A program made the translations under genes and the position numbers. DNA of 64,000 bases, taken from contig JAJDBJ010000005.1 in NCBI GenBank assembly GCA_029261395.1, positions 124,001 through 188,000 of the forward strand, in the 5' to 3' direction. Shown here one piece after another: positions 26,108 through 35,702 of the stretch. The number at the start of each line of letters is the position of its first letter. Position 1 is the stretch's first letter. The notes beneath the pieces were generated by a model. It saw nothing but the letters and a program-made list of their open reading frames with translations, did no database searches and was not told the origin of the DNA. This DNA is from Nitrospinaceae bacterium (lineage in GTDB: Bacteria; Nitrospinota; Nitrospinia; Nitrospinales; Nitrospinaceae).

Positions 26108-27031
26108 ATGAATATTCTGGTTACCGGTGGGGCTGGTTTTATCGGTTCACACATCGTCGACGCTTACATTCGGGAAGGCCACCGCGTTGTGGTTCTGGAT
26201 AACCTGTCGACCGGAAAGCGGGAACAGGTACACCCGGATGCTACGTTTTATGAAATAGACCTGATGGCTCCCGAAGTAAAAGACATTTTTGAGAAGGAAA
26301 AGATCGACGCCATCAACCATCACGCCGCACAAATATCAGTCACTCAATCGGTCGCTGACCCGGCATTCGATGCTGAGATCAATATCGTCGGCAGTTTAAA
26401 ATTATTAGAACTCGCCGCTACCTACAAAGTAAAAAAATTTGTTTTTGCTTCAACGGGAGGCGCCCTGTACGGGGAGCAGGATTATTATCCGGCGGACGAG
26501 GCGCATCCCACACAACCGATAAGTCCTTACGGCATCGCCAAACTGACCGTGGAACGATACCTGAGTTATTACCGGGAAAATTTCAGCATCCATCCGACGA
26601 TCCTGCGCTACAGCAATGTGTACGGGCCACGACAGGACCCGCATGGAGAAGCCGGCGTGGTCTCTATTTTTTGCAAACAACTGCTGAAGGATCAACAACC
26701 GGTCATTTTTGGAGATGGAGAACAGACGCGGGATTTCGTTTCGGTTTTCGATGTGGTGAACGCCAACCTGAAAGCGGTATCGGAAAACTGCCAGGGAACC
26801 TACAACGTCGGGACCGGAAAGGAAACATCGGTCAATACCATCACCGCACTCCTCATCAAAGCCTCAGGCAAGACCCTTCCGCCCCGACACAATCCGCCCC
26901 GCATGGGAGAACAGCGGCGGAGTTGCATCGATTACGGAAAATTCAACAAGGACCACGGATGGCAACCCACTCAGGTCCTGGACGAAGGCCTGAAAGGTAC
27001 GTTCAATTTTTTCACTGACTCTGTCCGGTAA
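26108..27031 (+). CDS. UDP-glucose 4-epimerase-like NAD-dependent epimerase
   Basis: A 307-residue extended SDR enzyme acting on nucleotide sugars. The NAD-binding motif GGAGFIGS starts at residue 7, the acidic residue after strand 2 is in VVLDNLSTG, and the active-site Tyr141-x3-Lys145 lies in SPYGIAKLTVE. The PRQDPHGEAGVVSIF segment is typical of GalE-like UDP-sugar epimerases. The exact sugar cannot be told. It is transcribed divergently from the YeeZ-type gene and has a probable promoter at 26063-26082. Confidence 0.9.
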   Translation: MNILVTGGAGFIGSHIVDAYIREGHRVVVLDNLSTGKREQVHPDATFYEIDLMAPEVKDIFEKEKIDAINHHAAQISVTQSVADPAFDAEINIVGSLKLLELAATYKVKKFVFASTGGALYGEQDYYPADEAHPTQPISPYGIAKLTVERYLSYYRENFSIHPTILRYSNVYGPRQDPHGEAGVVSIFCKQLLKDQQPVIFGDGEQTRDFVSVFDVVNANLKAVSENCQGTYNVGTGKETSVNTITALLIKASGKTLPPRHNPPRMGEQRRSCIDYGKFNKDHGWQPTQVLDEGLKGTFNFFTDSVR

Positions 27032-27120
27032 TAAGTAGCGCTTGGCCGCTTTCCCCGAAATTTCAATACAAAGAAACTCGAATTGCCGAAGGCTGGCGGC
27101 AAACCAAGAGATAGTCCTCG

Positions 27121-27372
27121 TTAGTTCACTTTCTTTCCATATTGGTTATATCCTTTTTTCTTCATACAGGCATCAAAGGTAATACGGATGTGTTCTTTTT
27201 GCTGGATGGGAGCCTGATACTTCGCGACGGCTTCTTTTTCCGCCATGGAACGACATTCGGCCCGCGCCGCCCTCAATTCGGGAGTATCCTCACCGGTACC
27301 AAATCTTTCTTTTAAAGCGGTACAACCGATCATGCTGACGACCAATACGGCAAAAGTAAGTCTTTTGTACAT
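27121..27372 (-). CDS. Small lipoprotein, 83 aa
   Basis: A predicted lipoprotein with a short signal ending in MIGC (Cys17). The mature 67 residues are charged and helical, with two Cys residues (AECRSM and FDACMKKKGY) that could form a disulfide. The DACMKKKGY ending resembles many small proteobacterial lipoproteins of unknown function. An AGGAGG site precedes the ATG. It is divergent from the molybdoenzyme gene. Confidence 0.75.
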   Translation of the reverse strand: MYKRLTFAVLVVSMIGCTALKERFGTGEDTPELRAARAECRSMAEKEAVAKYQAPIQQKEHIRITFDACMKKKGYNQYGKKVN

Positions 27373-27435
27373 AAATCCTCCTCTTTGTTTACGTAAACTT
27401 TACTTGGAAAGAGAGCTTTGATTTCATGGGCCATT

Positions 27436-27503
27436 AGTATAGCTATATACTCTAATGAATTAAACTTGATCTTTTTCTTGATATTCTATTAATAAGATAT
27501 AAT
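27436..27503 (+). promoter_or_regulatory. Palindrome and promoter ahead of the molybdoenzyme gene
   Basis: TTCTTG (27475-27480) and a perfect TATAAT (27498-27503) are spaced 17 bases apart. About 25 bases upstream of the -35 box is an inverted repeat AGTATA-4-TATACT (27436-27451), in the right place for a dimeric regulator serving both divergent genes. Confidence 0.5.
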
Positions 27504-27546
27504 TTTAGATGTACGACTATCCGCTTTGCTCAATGAGGAACTATTC

Positions 27547-29739
27547 ATGTCATCCCAAATTCCAGCAAAGATCGCAGGGTGGGATTCCATCCTGTTTTCG
27601 GTGAAGCAGGCGTTCAAGGTGGGTCCCTGGGCTCTACTGAAATCCCTGCTGTCCAAAAACAGTTGCAAGAGTTGCGCTCTGGGTATGGGTGGGCAGCAAG
27701 GCGGCATGCGCGATGAAAAAGGCATCTTCCCTTCAGTCTGCAAAAAAGCCATATGGGCGCAGGCGTCCGACCTCCAGCCCGTTATTCCGGAAGACTTCTT
27801 TCAAAAATATTCCATTGAAGAGCTGAAAACCCGCACACCGCTGGAACTCGAATACAGTGGGCGCCTGACCACCCCGGCTCTGCGCGAACCCGGCGCATCC
27901 CATTACCGGTCCATCTCCTGGGAAGAGGCGCTGGATCGAGTGGTGAATCAACTCAAAATCACCCCTGCGGACCGATCTTTCTTTTATGCCAGCGGGCGAT
28001 CCTCCAACGAGGCCGGATTCATATTGCAATTATTCGCGCGCGTGTTCGGCACCAACAACGTCAACAACTGTTCGTATTACTGCCATCAGGCCTCCGGCGT
28101 CGGTTTGAACCAGAGCCTCGGCACCGGCACCGCAACCATTCAGCTGGACGATCTCGACCACACCGATCTCATCTTTTTAATAGGCGCCAACCCATCGTCT
28201 AATCACCCGCGTTTCATGCGCACCCTGATGGATATCCGCAGGCGCGGCGGCAAGGTTGTGGTCATCAATCCCGCACGGGAACGGGGCCTCGAAAAATTTT
28301 ACGTGCCCTCGGATATCCGGAGCCTCTTTTTCGGTTCCAAAATCGCCAGCACCTACGTCCAGCCGAACATCAACGGCGACCTGCCGCTCTGTACCGGCAT
28401 CGCCAAGGCACTGTTACAAATGGCGGACAGTCAACCGGCCATACTCGACCGCGTGTTTATCGACGAACATACCGATCACTTTAAAGAATATCGACAATAC
28501 GTCGAAAACTCTTCCTGGGATGAACTGGAATTGCTGTCCGGCGTGCCGCGAACCCAAATGGAACAACTGGCACAACAATACTCCAAGGCCAAAAATGTAG
28601 TGTTCGCCTGGGCGATGGGCATCACCCACCACGCCAACGGGGTCGAGGGCGTGCAGGCCATCGTCAATCTGGCGCTTTTGCGCGGCATGGTGGGGCGCGA
28701 GCATGCGGGACTGCTCCCCCTGCGCGGACACAGCAACGTGCAGGGCATCGGCACCATCGGCTTCACCCCGAAGTTGAAACAGGAGTTCATGGACAACCTG
28801 GAGTCGGCCTACGGCATTCACCTGCCGACGGGTGAAGGCATGGACACCCTCGCCTGCATGGAGACAGCGCATGCCGGTGGATTTGATTTTGCCTGGAACC
28901 TGGGCGGCAATCTGTACGGGTCCAATCCTGATTCCCGTTTCGCTGAGGAAGCGATGTCGAAGATCGGTTTCGTTCTTTATATGAATACGACGCTGAACCC
29001 GAGCCATTTTCTGGGATGCGGAAAGACGACGCTCCTTCTTCCCGTGCTGGCGCGCGATGAGGAACCGGAGCCGACCACGCAGGAAAGCATGTTCAGTTAC
29101 GTGCGGATGAGCAACGGCGGCCCATCACGGGTTCCCGGACTGAAGAGTGAGGTGGAAGTGATCGCAGAAATCGCCGGACGGGCGTTGCCGGACAGCCCCA
29201 TCCCGTGGCAGGAGTTTCAACACACGTCAAACATCCGGCAGGTGATCGGATCGGTCGTCAAAGGGATGAAGCAGTTACAAGAGATCGACCGCACGCATAA
29301 GGAGTTTCATATCGAAGGCCGCATCCTGCGCCGGGCTCAGTTTCCCTCCACCAATGGCAAGGCGGAGTTCAAAGTGCCGCAAACGCAAACCGCTCCCCTG
29401 AAAGAAAACCACTTCCGGATGATGACGGTGCGGTCGGAGGGGCAGTTTAATACCGTGGTCTATGAGACGCAGGACAAATTTCGCGGCGTGGATTCTCGCG
29501 ACGTGGTGCTGATCAACACGAAGGATATGGAACAACGAGGATGGCAGGAAAACGACACCGTCACCGTCCGCAACTCGACCGGATCATTGCCGGGACAGAA
29601 ACTGGTGCCCTACCCCATCACACCCGGCAACATCATGATGTATTTCCCCGAAGCCAACGTGCTGGTGCCGCGCACCGCCGATCCCCAATCCAGAACCCCC
29701 TCCTTCAAATCCATCGAAGTGTCTCTGGAAAAAGAATAA
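27547..29739 (+). CDS. FdhF/YdeP-family molybdopterin oxidoreductase
   Basis: A cytoplasmic molybdenum enzyme of 730 residues in the formate dehydrogenase-like group. Cys40, Cys43 and Cys66 (CKSCALGMGG ... SVCKK) are candidate iron-sulfur ligands. NCSYYCHQASG places Cys179 at the molybdenum-ligand position. Later blocks, such as LIFLIGANPSSNHPR, VVINPARERG, LLPLRGHSNVQG and MTVRSEGQFNTVVY, are characteristic of YdeP-type proteins. There is no Tat signal. The true substrate of YdeP-type proteins is not established; E. coli YdeP is linked to acid resistance. The ATG follows a GAGGAAC site. No partner subunit gene is adjacent; the next gene converges with no gap. Confidence 0.9.
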   Translation: MSSQIPAKIAGWDSILFSVKQAFKVGPWALLKSLLSKNSCKSCALGMGGQQGGMRDEKGIFPSVCKKAIWAQASDLQPVIPEDFFQKYSIEELKTRTPLELEYSGRLTTPALREPGASHYRSISWEEALDRVVNQLKITPADRSFFYASGRSSNEAGFILQLFARVFGTNNVNNCSYYCHQASGVGLNQSLGTGTATIQLDDLDHTDLIFLIGANPSSNHPRFMRTLMDIRRRGGKVVVINPARERGLEKFYVPSDIRSLFFGSKIASTYVQPNINGDLPLCTGIAKALLQMADSQPAILDRVFIDEHTDHFKEYRQYVENSSWDELELLSGVPRTQMEQLAQQYSKAKNVVFAWAMGITHHANGVEGVQAIVNLALLRGMVGREHAGLLPLRGHSNVQGIGTIGFTPKLKQEFMDNLESAYGIHLPTGEGMDTLACMETAHAGGFDFAWNLGGNLYGSNPDSRFAEEAMSKIGFVLYMNTTLNPSHFLGCGKTTLLLPVLARDEEPEPTTQESMFSYVRMSNGGPSRVPGLKSEVEVIAEIAGRALPDSPIPWQEFQHTSNIRQVIGSVVKGMKQLQEIDRTHKEFHIEGRILRRAQFPSTNGKAEFKVPQTQTAPLKENHFRMMTVRSEGQFNTVVYETQDKFRGVDSRDVVLINTKDMEQRGWQENDTVTVRNSTGSLPGQKLVPYPITPGNIMMYFPEANVLVPRTADPQSRTPSFKSIEVSLEKE

Positions 29740-30162
29740 TCAGAACGCTTTTTTCAATTCGTTGATCAATGCAACGTAAATATTGTGGCAGAAGTCACAG
29801 GCATCATTCTTCGGAGACTCCCAGCGGGAAGACCACTCAATGAGGCAGGTATCGTTTTCCGTAATCGAGATCAACCGGACAGTCCCGATATAATCTTTCA
29901 CGTCGTTCTTCGATACGGGCGCCGGGCCATCGTCGATTGAATACTTGAAAGATTTATCCACTTCGCTGAACGCCACCAGCGTTTCGTGGAAGGCGTCGTT
30001 TAAAATCCGGCCGGCACCAATCTGATCTCCCTGCCTGTCTCCCACTGCTTCACATTTTTCGACAATAGCGGCGCCCCAGGACAGGTCATGAAAGTTTTTG
30101 ATCTTGTTCCATACCTGATTCACAGGTGCGTTGATGACAGCGGTTTGATAAGTTTTTCCCAT
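29740..30162 (-). CDS. SRPBCC-fold (START-like) protein, 140 aa
   Basis: A small cytoplasmic protein of the polyketide-cyclase/START-like fold, with an N-terminal AVINAPVNQVWNKIKNFHDLSW strand-helix pair, central GAGRI...FHETLVAFSEVDKSFKYSI strands and a long C-terminal helix. Such proteins bind small hydrophobic ligands or act as cyclases. Its stop abuts the stop of the molybdoenzyme gene. Its neighbour upstream on the same strand is the beta-barrel gene 151 bases away. The ligand is unknown. Confidence 0.82.
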   Translation of the reverse strand: MGKTYQTAVINAPVNQVWNKIKNFHDLSWGAAIVEKCEAVGDRQGDQIGAGRILNDAFHETLVAFSEVDKSFKYSIDDGPAPVSKNDVKDYIGTVRLISITENDTCLIEWSSRWESPKNDACDFCHNIYVALINELKKAF

Positions 30163-30313
30163 GGTTACGGTCCTCTTCTATTCTGGATTGGGGGTGGAAA
30201 GTCTGGTATTTGGCAAGTCAATGATAAGTCGCGGCGGGTAACCAATCATTGCACATTTTTGAGGAAAATTTCTCTCACCGTTCTACTCCATGCCAGGGCC
30301 TAATGTAGGCGGA

Positions 30314-31534
30314 TCAGAAATGGTATTGCAGAACCAATTGCACCAGGTCGTCGTCACGCAATGCGAACAGGAAGTCGGCCGGAGGTTGATCCAGAAACGT
30401 GCGGATCTCGAGTTCCAGAGTCCAGTCATCACCTAGGCGGCGGCTGGCCTCGAGAAATAGAAACCGGGCATCGGTATCAATATCCTGCACCCAACCGAAC
30501 AGCAACTCACTGCTGGCGGCATCATTCACTGCCAATCGCAGAGCGCCCGCCACATCGTTTTCGAATGGCGTCAAGGCGAAGTCCTTACGATCGTCAAACA
30601 AATATTCCGCTACCACCCCGAGGTCCATCCGGGACCCAAAAATTCCAGTGAAGGTGTATTCGAACCCTCCGGTGGCGGCGACATAATCGTTGCGCGTCAA
30701 CCCCCGCCGGTCCCCCTGGCCTTTTCGATACAGAGCTTCCAGTTTCCACAACCAGTTGCCCACCACATAGGACACGTCCAAACCCGTTTGCTGGATTTGC
30801 TGATACACAGGAAGAATGACGGGATTACCCGCACCGTCAGTTCCAGTCGTGAAAGAAGGATCACGGCTGGTGCCGATGAAATAATAGAGTCCAAAATCCC
30901 AATCACCCAAGGTGTGACTGTACCGGGCGGCCCAATCAGTGTGCCATTCTTCGGCGGAGCTTTCATATTGCGCCTGGTCGGTATCCACCACAAGCCCAAA
31001 ACGTAGGCGGCCCTTGTTTCCGGGAAACGTGCGCTCCCGAAAATAAGGCAGGACAAACAGGTCGAGCGTTCCCCAATCGCGAGCGAAGGAAAGGTTCGCC
31101 ATCGGCTGGCCCAGCATTTGTTCTTCGTCAAAATTTTCCACCAGATCGGTTAGGTTGATGATATCGACCAGATGCAGAACCTCGGTCACTCCCCAAAACA
31201 CCTTGCGCACGCCGAGGCGTAACTCAAAGTCGTCATGCAACCAGAGATAAGTGAGCTCGCGCACATCGAAATGGGTGCGCTCGGAGTCGGCACTGTCCAG
31301 ACGGAAAAACGGGACGAAGGTGAAACTGCTACCATTCTCGAGCTCGTGATAGTACTCCGGCTGAATGGCAAAGGAAGCCGACTGGTCCCGTTGTCCGAAA
31401 AAATTGGGACTCTCCGGATACAAACGGACTTCACCCTCCACATAACCGGACAATTCATTACCCAACGCGGCACGTTCCCCCATCAGAGCTAGAGGAACCG
31501 CCAACGCAAAGAATGTCACAAGAAACCTTTTCAT
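30314..31534 (-). CDS. Outer-membrane beta-barrel protein, DUF1302-like
   Basis: A 406-residue exported protein. A signal peptide of about 26 residues is followed by alternating amphipathic strands throughout (YVEGEVRLYP, FTFVPFFRLD, LRLGVRKVFWG, DLFVLPYFRE) and a C-terminal QLVLQYHF ending in Phe, the usual BAM recognition feature. It resembles DUF1302-type barrels. It is the last gene of the run RND pump, LolA-like protein, SDR, barrel, though 85 bases separate it from the SDR gene. DUF1302-type barrels often occur next to MMPL-type RND pumps in other bacteria, which supports a joint role in moving a hydrophobic compound across the envelope. Confidence 0.8.
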   Translation of the reverse strand: MKRFLVTFFALAVPLALMGERAALGNELSGYVEGEVRLYPESPNFFGQRDQSASFAIQPEYYHELENGSSFTFVPFFRLDSADSERTHFDVRELTYLWLHDDFELRLGVRKVFWGVTEVLHLVDIINLTDLVENFDEEQMLGQPMANLSFARDWGTLDLFVLPYFRERTFPGNKGRLRFGLVVDTDQAQYESSAEEWHTDWAARYSHTLGDWDFGLYYFIGTSRDPSFTTGTDGAGNPVILPVYQQIQQTGLDVSYVVGNWLWKLEALYRKGQGDRRGLTRNDYVAATGGFEYTFTGIFGSRMDLGVVAEYLFDDRKDFALTPFENDVAGALRLAVNDAASSELLFGWVQDIDTDARFLFLEASRRLGDDWTLELEIRTFLDQPPADFLFALRDDDLVQLVLQYHF

Positions 31535-31619
31535 AAGAGGGGATTGGTTGCTAACTGAACGGTCCTCGTTTTATATTTTGGAGTATTTTGCCACAATTTC
31601 TCACAGATTGTATGCAGTT

Positions 31620-32378
31620 TCAGGAGCTTGGCACTGGAAGAAAATTAGCCAGTTGCGCTTCCAGCGCTTTAGGGTCTGCAAAATAATCCTTACGGAACTG
31701 AACCGCCATCGGATCGATAAAGATATCTTCTTTGCCTTGTTCAATCGCACTCAAGGTTCCTTCGGCAATCAAATCGGGCGAGCTTTTTTCCATGTCAAAG
31801 TTTTTCGCCATATCAGTTTCTATCGGTCCGGGAAACACGCCGAACACCTGAGTGCCCTGCGCGGCCAATTCCGCCCGTATGCCCTGGGTCAATGAATGCA
31901 GAGCCGCTTTGGAAGCGGAGTAAGACCCCAGCACCGGAAAATTCACCAGGCTGGCGACTGTAAGCACATTGACCAGCGCCCCGCCTCCATTTTTTTTCAG
32001 CACAGGAGCAAACGCACGGGTGATCCTCAATGTCCCAAAATAGTTGACTTCCATTTCCTGCCGCGCGGAGTCGAGGTTATCAGCGGAGATCAACCCGGTG
32101 AAATTGGCGATACCGGCATTATTGATCAGCAAGGTGACGTCTCCCGCCTTCGTCAGCGCGGATCGAATATGCCCTTCATTCGTGATATCGATGGCGACCG
32201 GCTCCACTTTACCCCGGTGCTCTTGCGGCCACTCAGCGGCAATCGCGCTGAACGCCCCGGCATCGCGCATACCGGCATAAACTTTTTTCGCACCCTGGTT
32301 CAATAAAGCCGTGATATATGATTTCCCGATCCCTCGATTAGAACCGGTAACGAATGCAACAGAGTCTTTAATTTTCAT
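31620..32378 (-). CDS. Short-chain dehydrogenase/reductase
   Basis: A classical SDR oxidoreductase of about 252 residues. The cofactor motif TGSNRGIGKSY lies near residue 9, NNAG is present, and the catalytic triad is Ser (NVLTVASL region), Tyr and Lys in YSASKAALHSL. The start is the ATG giving MKIKDSVAFVTG, with AAAGGA 9 bases upstream; a longer in-frame start lacks a ribosome-binding site. It lies 58 bases after the LolA-like gene in the TetR-controlled run. Substrate is unknown; a lipid or steroid-like alcohol would fit the neighbourhood. Confidence 0.92.
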   Translation of the reverse strand: MKIKDSVAFVTGSNRGIGKSYITALLNQGAKKVYAGMRDAGAFSAIAAEWPQEHRGKVEPVAIDITNEGHIRSALTKAGDVTLLINNAGIANFTGLISADNLDSARQEMEVNYFGTLRITRAFAPVLKKNGGGALVNVLTVASLVNFPVLGSYSASKAALHSLTQGIRAELAAQGTQVFGVFPGPIETDMAKNFDMEKSSPDLIAEGTLSAIEQGKEDIFIDPMAVQFRKDYFADPKALEAQLANFLPVPSS

Positions 32379-32436
32379 GGCAGATATCCTTTCATTTTGA
32401 AATAAATTTATTTGATTTAACCGAGGAGGCACTCCA

Positions 32437-33231
32437 CTAACGGGCTCTCTTCAGACTGTTTTTGTTGAAATGCTTGTCCGTGAGCCCGGTTTGGAACGTG
32501 TAATTTTTCCAGCTCAGCTGGGTGCTCTTACCGGTTTGATGGTTGACCATATACATTTCATCCGGATACCAGTATTGATTCAAATATTTATGATATCCAT
32601 CGTACGTCAGGGTTTTGAGCAGGGAATCTTTGCGATCATAGAAGTCAACCTTAAGCACACGGTATTCGTCCTGATCGATCCAAACCACCCGGCGGGTATA
32701 ACCTGAATTTTCATACGCCGGGACCTGTTCTACCACAAAACTTTTATGGCCCTGGTATTCCTCATCGCGGAGCCATTTGTAAGTGTACTTTTTGACTTCC
32801 TGACTGGTGATGTCTTCGTAAGCAAATTCACTGCCCACAAACGGACCCGACTTGTTGGAGGAACTGATGCGCTTGACCCGTTTCAAGGCCGGCAGAAATA
32901 ACCACTGATCGTCGTTGTCCAGCGAGTGCGTAAAACTCAGAAAGGCGGTTTTTTTAATGTCACGCGGCTTGTCGAAAACCGTCAGGTTTTTATCGCCATC
33001 CCCTTGCACCTCGAGAGTTTTGAAACGAAGGTAACGGGTGCTTTCATCACCCTGACGGTTTTTCAGGATCATAATCGCATCCGCTTTATAATCCTTAAAA
33101 CCATTGTCGCGTTTGTCGTCCTCCACCGCGATTGCCAGCCCTTTTTCCTGAGGGGTCATGGCGGCCGCCGAAAACGGGATACCGGCTCCGACTAATATTA
33201 AACCCACTATTAAAACTTTTGTAATGTTCAT
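32437..33231 (-). CDS. LolA-like outer-membrane lipoprotein-sorting family protein, module 1
   Basis: A periplasmic protein of 264 residues with a signal peptide of about 23 residues and the LolA/LppX-like half-barrel fold expected of this family. Family-type blocks are NRQGDESTRYLRFKTLEV, DNDDQWLFLPALKRVKRIS and SGYTRRVVWIDQDEYRVLKVDFYD. The start has AAAGGAG 6 bases upstream. Such proteins are thought to shuttle lipids between an MMPL-type RND pump and the outer membrane. The RND gene is immediately upstream. A close paralogue lies at 36658-37443. Confidence 0.87.
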   Translation of the reverse strand: MNITKVLIVGLILVGAGIPFSAAAMTPQEKGLAIAVEDDKRDNGFKDYKADAIMILKNRQGDESTRYLRFKTLEVQGDGDKNLTVFDKPRDIKKTAFLSFTHSLDNDDQWLFLPALKRVKRISSSNKSGPFVGSEFAYEDITSQEVKKYTYKWLRDEEYQGHKSFVVEQVPAYENSGYTRRVVWIDQDEYRVLKVDFYDRKDSLLKTLTYDGYHKYLNQYWYPDEMYMVNHQTGKSTQLSWKNYTFQTGLTDKHFNKNSLKRAR

Positions 33232-33289
33232 GGTAGTCTCCTTTTTAGTTAATTTCATATTTATGAATAAGGTTTCATCCCGAATCCAG

Positions 33290-35632
33290 CTATTGTGCCG
33301 TCGACGGGACAGGTTTCATTTCATCTGAGACTTCAAGATCCTTCCCAAATTTTTCCTCGATTTTCATCAATAGCGGCGGCAGGAACAGAAAGTCCGCCAA
33401 CAAAGCGAAACCGATGGTCATGGCCGTCAGGTATCCCATGTGCGAATTGATGGTGAATCCGGAAGAAGCCAGCACCAGAAATCCGGTGACCAGGACAATG
33501 GAAGTCACCCACAACGCCATACCTACTGTGTGAAATGAATAGCGCACGGCCTCGGCGGGGGTTTTGCCCTGTTCGCGCCTAGCCAACAGGTATTTACTCA
33601 GGAAGTGAACGGTGTCGTCGACGATGACTCCGAGTGACAGGGCGATCACCACCGAAACAGCCATTCCTATTTCCTCAAACACCAGTGCCCATAAGCCAAA
33701 CGCCATGAACGCTGGCACCAGGTTCGGGATCAGACTGATGAGACCGAACTTGAAACTGCGCAGAGTCACCATCAGGATTCCCGAAATCAACACCAGTGCC
33801 AGAGCTGTCCCGACAAGCATGCTTTCGACATTTCTGAGAGCGATGTTGGAAAACATGATCAGGGGACTGGCTCCGTGCGTCTGCATTCCGGGCAAACCAT
33901 TCTCCTTGAGCCAAATCTGAGCTTTCTCCTCCAGCGCCAGAGCGGTTTTAGTGTTGATCTCTTTGAAGACCACCGTAAACCGGGTGGCCGATTTGCTGAC
34001 GTTGAGTTGATTATTCAAGTCCAAGCCATACGGCAAGCTCATTTCAAACAACAGGAGATACTGCGCCGCCAATTCCCGGTCTTTTGGAATCTCGTAATAC
34101 AGTTGATCATCACCGTGCATGTTTTTGTTCAGCCGTTTCATGACATCGGTCAGCGTGCCCACATACATGACGTTGGGTTGCTGTCGGTACCATGCTTTGA
34201 ATTCATCCAGTTTGGCGAGGTACTCCGGCTTACTGATGCCTTCAGCCTCTCCCGACTGCAACGAGTATTCAATGGACTCAAAACCGGTGAGGTTTTGGGT
34301 CACAAAGTCGGTGTCGGTGCGAAAGGTGTAACGGTGATCAAAATACTCTTCAAACAAATCGTTGATCTGGATACGCGGGATGAAAACCGTCAGCGCAACG
34401 ATCAAGGCCAGCATGCTCCAGTACAGGCGCTTGCGGTGGTGGATCACGAAATCTGCGACCCGATCCATGGTTCCATTTATTTTGAGTTCGCTGGTTTTTT
34501 TAGCCAGCGGCAGGACTGACATGAACGCCGGTAAAAAGAGGACGGAGTATGCGAAAGCCGCTAGTACCCCGACTGCCACCATGTTCCCCAAATCCCAGTA
34601 GGGCGGCGAATCGCTGAAATTCAAACTCAGGAAGCCGATCGCCGTAGTCACACTGGTGATGAGTACTGGCTTGAAGTTGACGCGCAGAGACTCGACAATG
34701 GCTTTATTTTTAGTTTTCCCATGACGCATCTCATGAAACAGGGTGATCAGAATATGAATACTGTCCGCCACGGCCATGGTGAGAATATAGACCGGGGCGT
34801 TGGCGGAAACCGGAGTGAGTAAAATCCCCCACCAGCCACCAATGCCCAATGCTGTTGCCGTGGCCATGCCGATCAACACCAATGTTGATATCGTGCCTGC
34901 CAATGAACGGAGAGCCACCCATATCCCAACTGCGATCAACAGAAACATAATCGGAATCAGCGTTTGCATGTCCTGCTGACCGGATTCCACAAACTGGTTG
35001 TTGATCATAGCGACGCCGGTGAGATACACCTTGAACTCAGGATGGTTCGAGCGGAAATCATCGGCCATGTTGCGTACGAAGGCCGCCACTTCCGGAACTT
35101 CGGTGATAGATTTTCCCGGCAGATTAATAGTGACGTTGATGCCGGTCACGTGTGCCGTGGGTGAAATGAGGCGATTGACCAGTAACGGCTCGGACAGTGC
35201 GACCTTTTTTTTCTGTTCCAGATAGCGGTCGGGCAGACTCATGGCATTCTTGACCAGATCTTCCACCACGAGACCGTCTCCATCCGCCCAGGAATGCTGA
35301 AAATTGGTCACCGATTCCACGCGAATGGAATAGGGAATCTGCCAGGACTGTTTCGTCAGCTCCTCAACTGCGGCCAGATTCTCACGCGTGAACACCTGGC
35401 CATCTTTCGGTGCTAGGGCGATCAGCACATTGTCATTTTTGGTGTAGGTGTTCTGTAGGGCGTCGAACGCCTGCATTTGCGGATTTTCCTTACTGAAAAA
35501 CACCCGGTAATCCGAGGAAAAATCCAGAAACCGGGCACCGCTTGCGGCCATCGCCACTAATAAAAACGTGCCCAGAATGATCCCCCAGCGGAAGCGGATC
35601 ACCCATTCTCCAAAACCGTATTTGCGTTCCAT
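33290..35632 (-). CDS. MMPL/RND-superfamily transporter, module 1
   Basis: A 780-residue inner-membrane pump with about 12 membrane helices in two halves (TM1 near 15-32, a large periplasmic loop to about 215, TM2-6 to about 395, then the same pattern repeated). Each half has the conserved helix-4 stretch (LTMAVADSIHILITLFHEM and SLGVIVDDTVHFLSKY). This layout matches lipid or hopanoid exporters of the HpnN/MmpL group rather than AcrB. A GGGGAC site precedes the ATG. It starts the operon after tetR; the operator-like palindrome at 35669 lies just upstream. Substrate unknown. Confidence 0.9.
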   Translation of the reverse strand: MERKYGFGEWVIRFRWGIILGTFLLVAMAASGARFLDFSSDYRVFFSKENPQMQAFDALQNTYTKNDNVLIALAPKDGQVFTRENLAAVEELTKQSWQIPYSIRVESVTNFQHSWADGDGLVVEDLVKNAMSLPDRYLEQKKKVALSEPLLVNRLISPTAHVTGINVTINLPGKSITEVPEVAAFVRNMADDFRSNHPEFKVYLTGVAMINNQFVESGQQDMQTLIPIMFLLIAVGIWVALRSLAGTISTLVLIGMATATALGIGGWWGILLTPVSANAPVYILTMAVADSIHILITLFHEMRHGKTKNKAIVESLRVNFKPVLITSVTTAIGFLSLNFSDSPPYWDLGNMVAVGVLAAFAYSVLFLPAFMSVLPLAKKTSELKINGTMDRVADFVIHHRKRLYWSMLALIVALTVFIPRIQINDLFEEYFDHRYTFRTDTDFVTQNLTGFESIEYSLQSGEAEGISKPEYLAKLDEFKAWYRQQPNVMYVGTLTDVMKRLNKNMHGDDQLYYEIPKDRELAAQYLLLFEMSLPYGLDLNNQLNVSKSATRFTVVFKEINTKTALALEEKAQIWLKENGLPGMQTHGASPLIMFSNIALRNVESMLVGTALALVLISGILMVTLRSFKFGLISLIPNLVPAFMAFGLWALVFEEIGMAVSVVIALSLGVIVDDTVHFLSKYLLARREQGKTPAEAVRYSFHTVGMALWVTSIVLVTGFLVLASSGFTINSHMGYLTAMTIGFALLADFLFLPPLLMKIEEKFGKDLEVSDEMKPVPSTAQ

Positions 35633-35668
35633 CTTGTCCCCTTTAAGAAACGATTTGCGTTTATTTTG

Positions 35669-35684
35669 TTAGTTAAATAACTAA
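35669..35684 (-). promoter_or_regulatory. Candidate TetR operator upstream of RND module 1
   Basis: A perfect palindrome, TTAGTTA-AA-TAACTAA, between tetR and the RND gene, 37 bases before the RND start codon. Its core AGTTAAATAACTAA matches a site at the tetR promoter in 13 of 14 positions. Confidence 0.65.
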
Positions 35685-35702
35685 TATTGATGCCAAAAAA
35701 AA

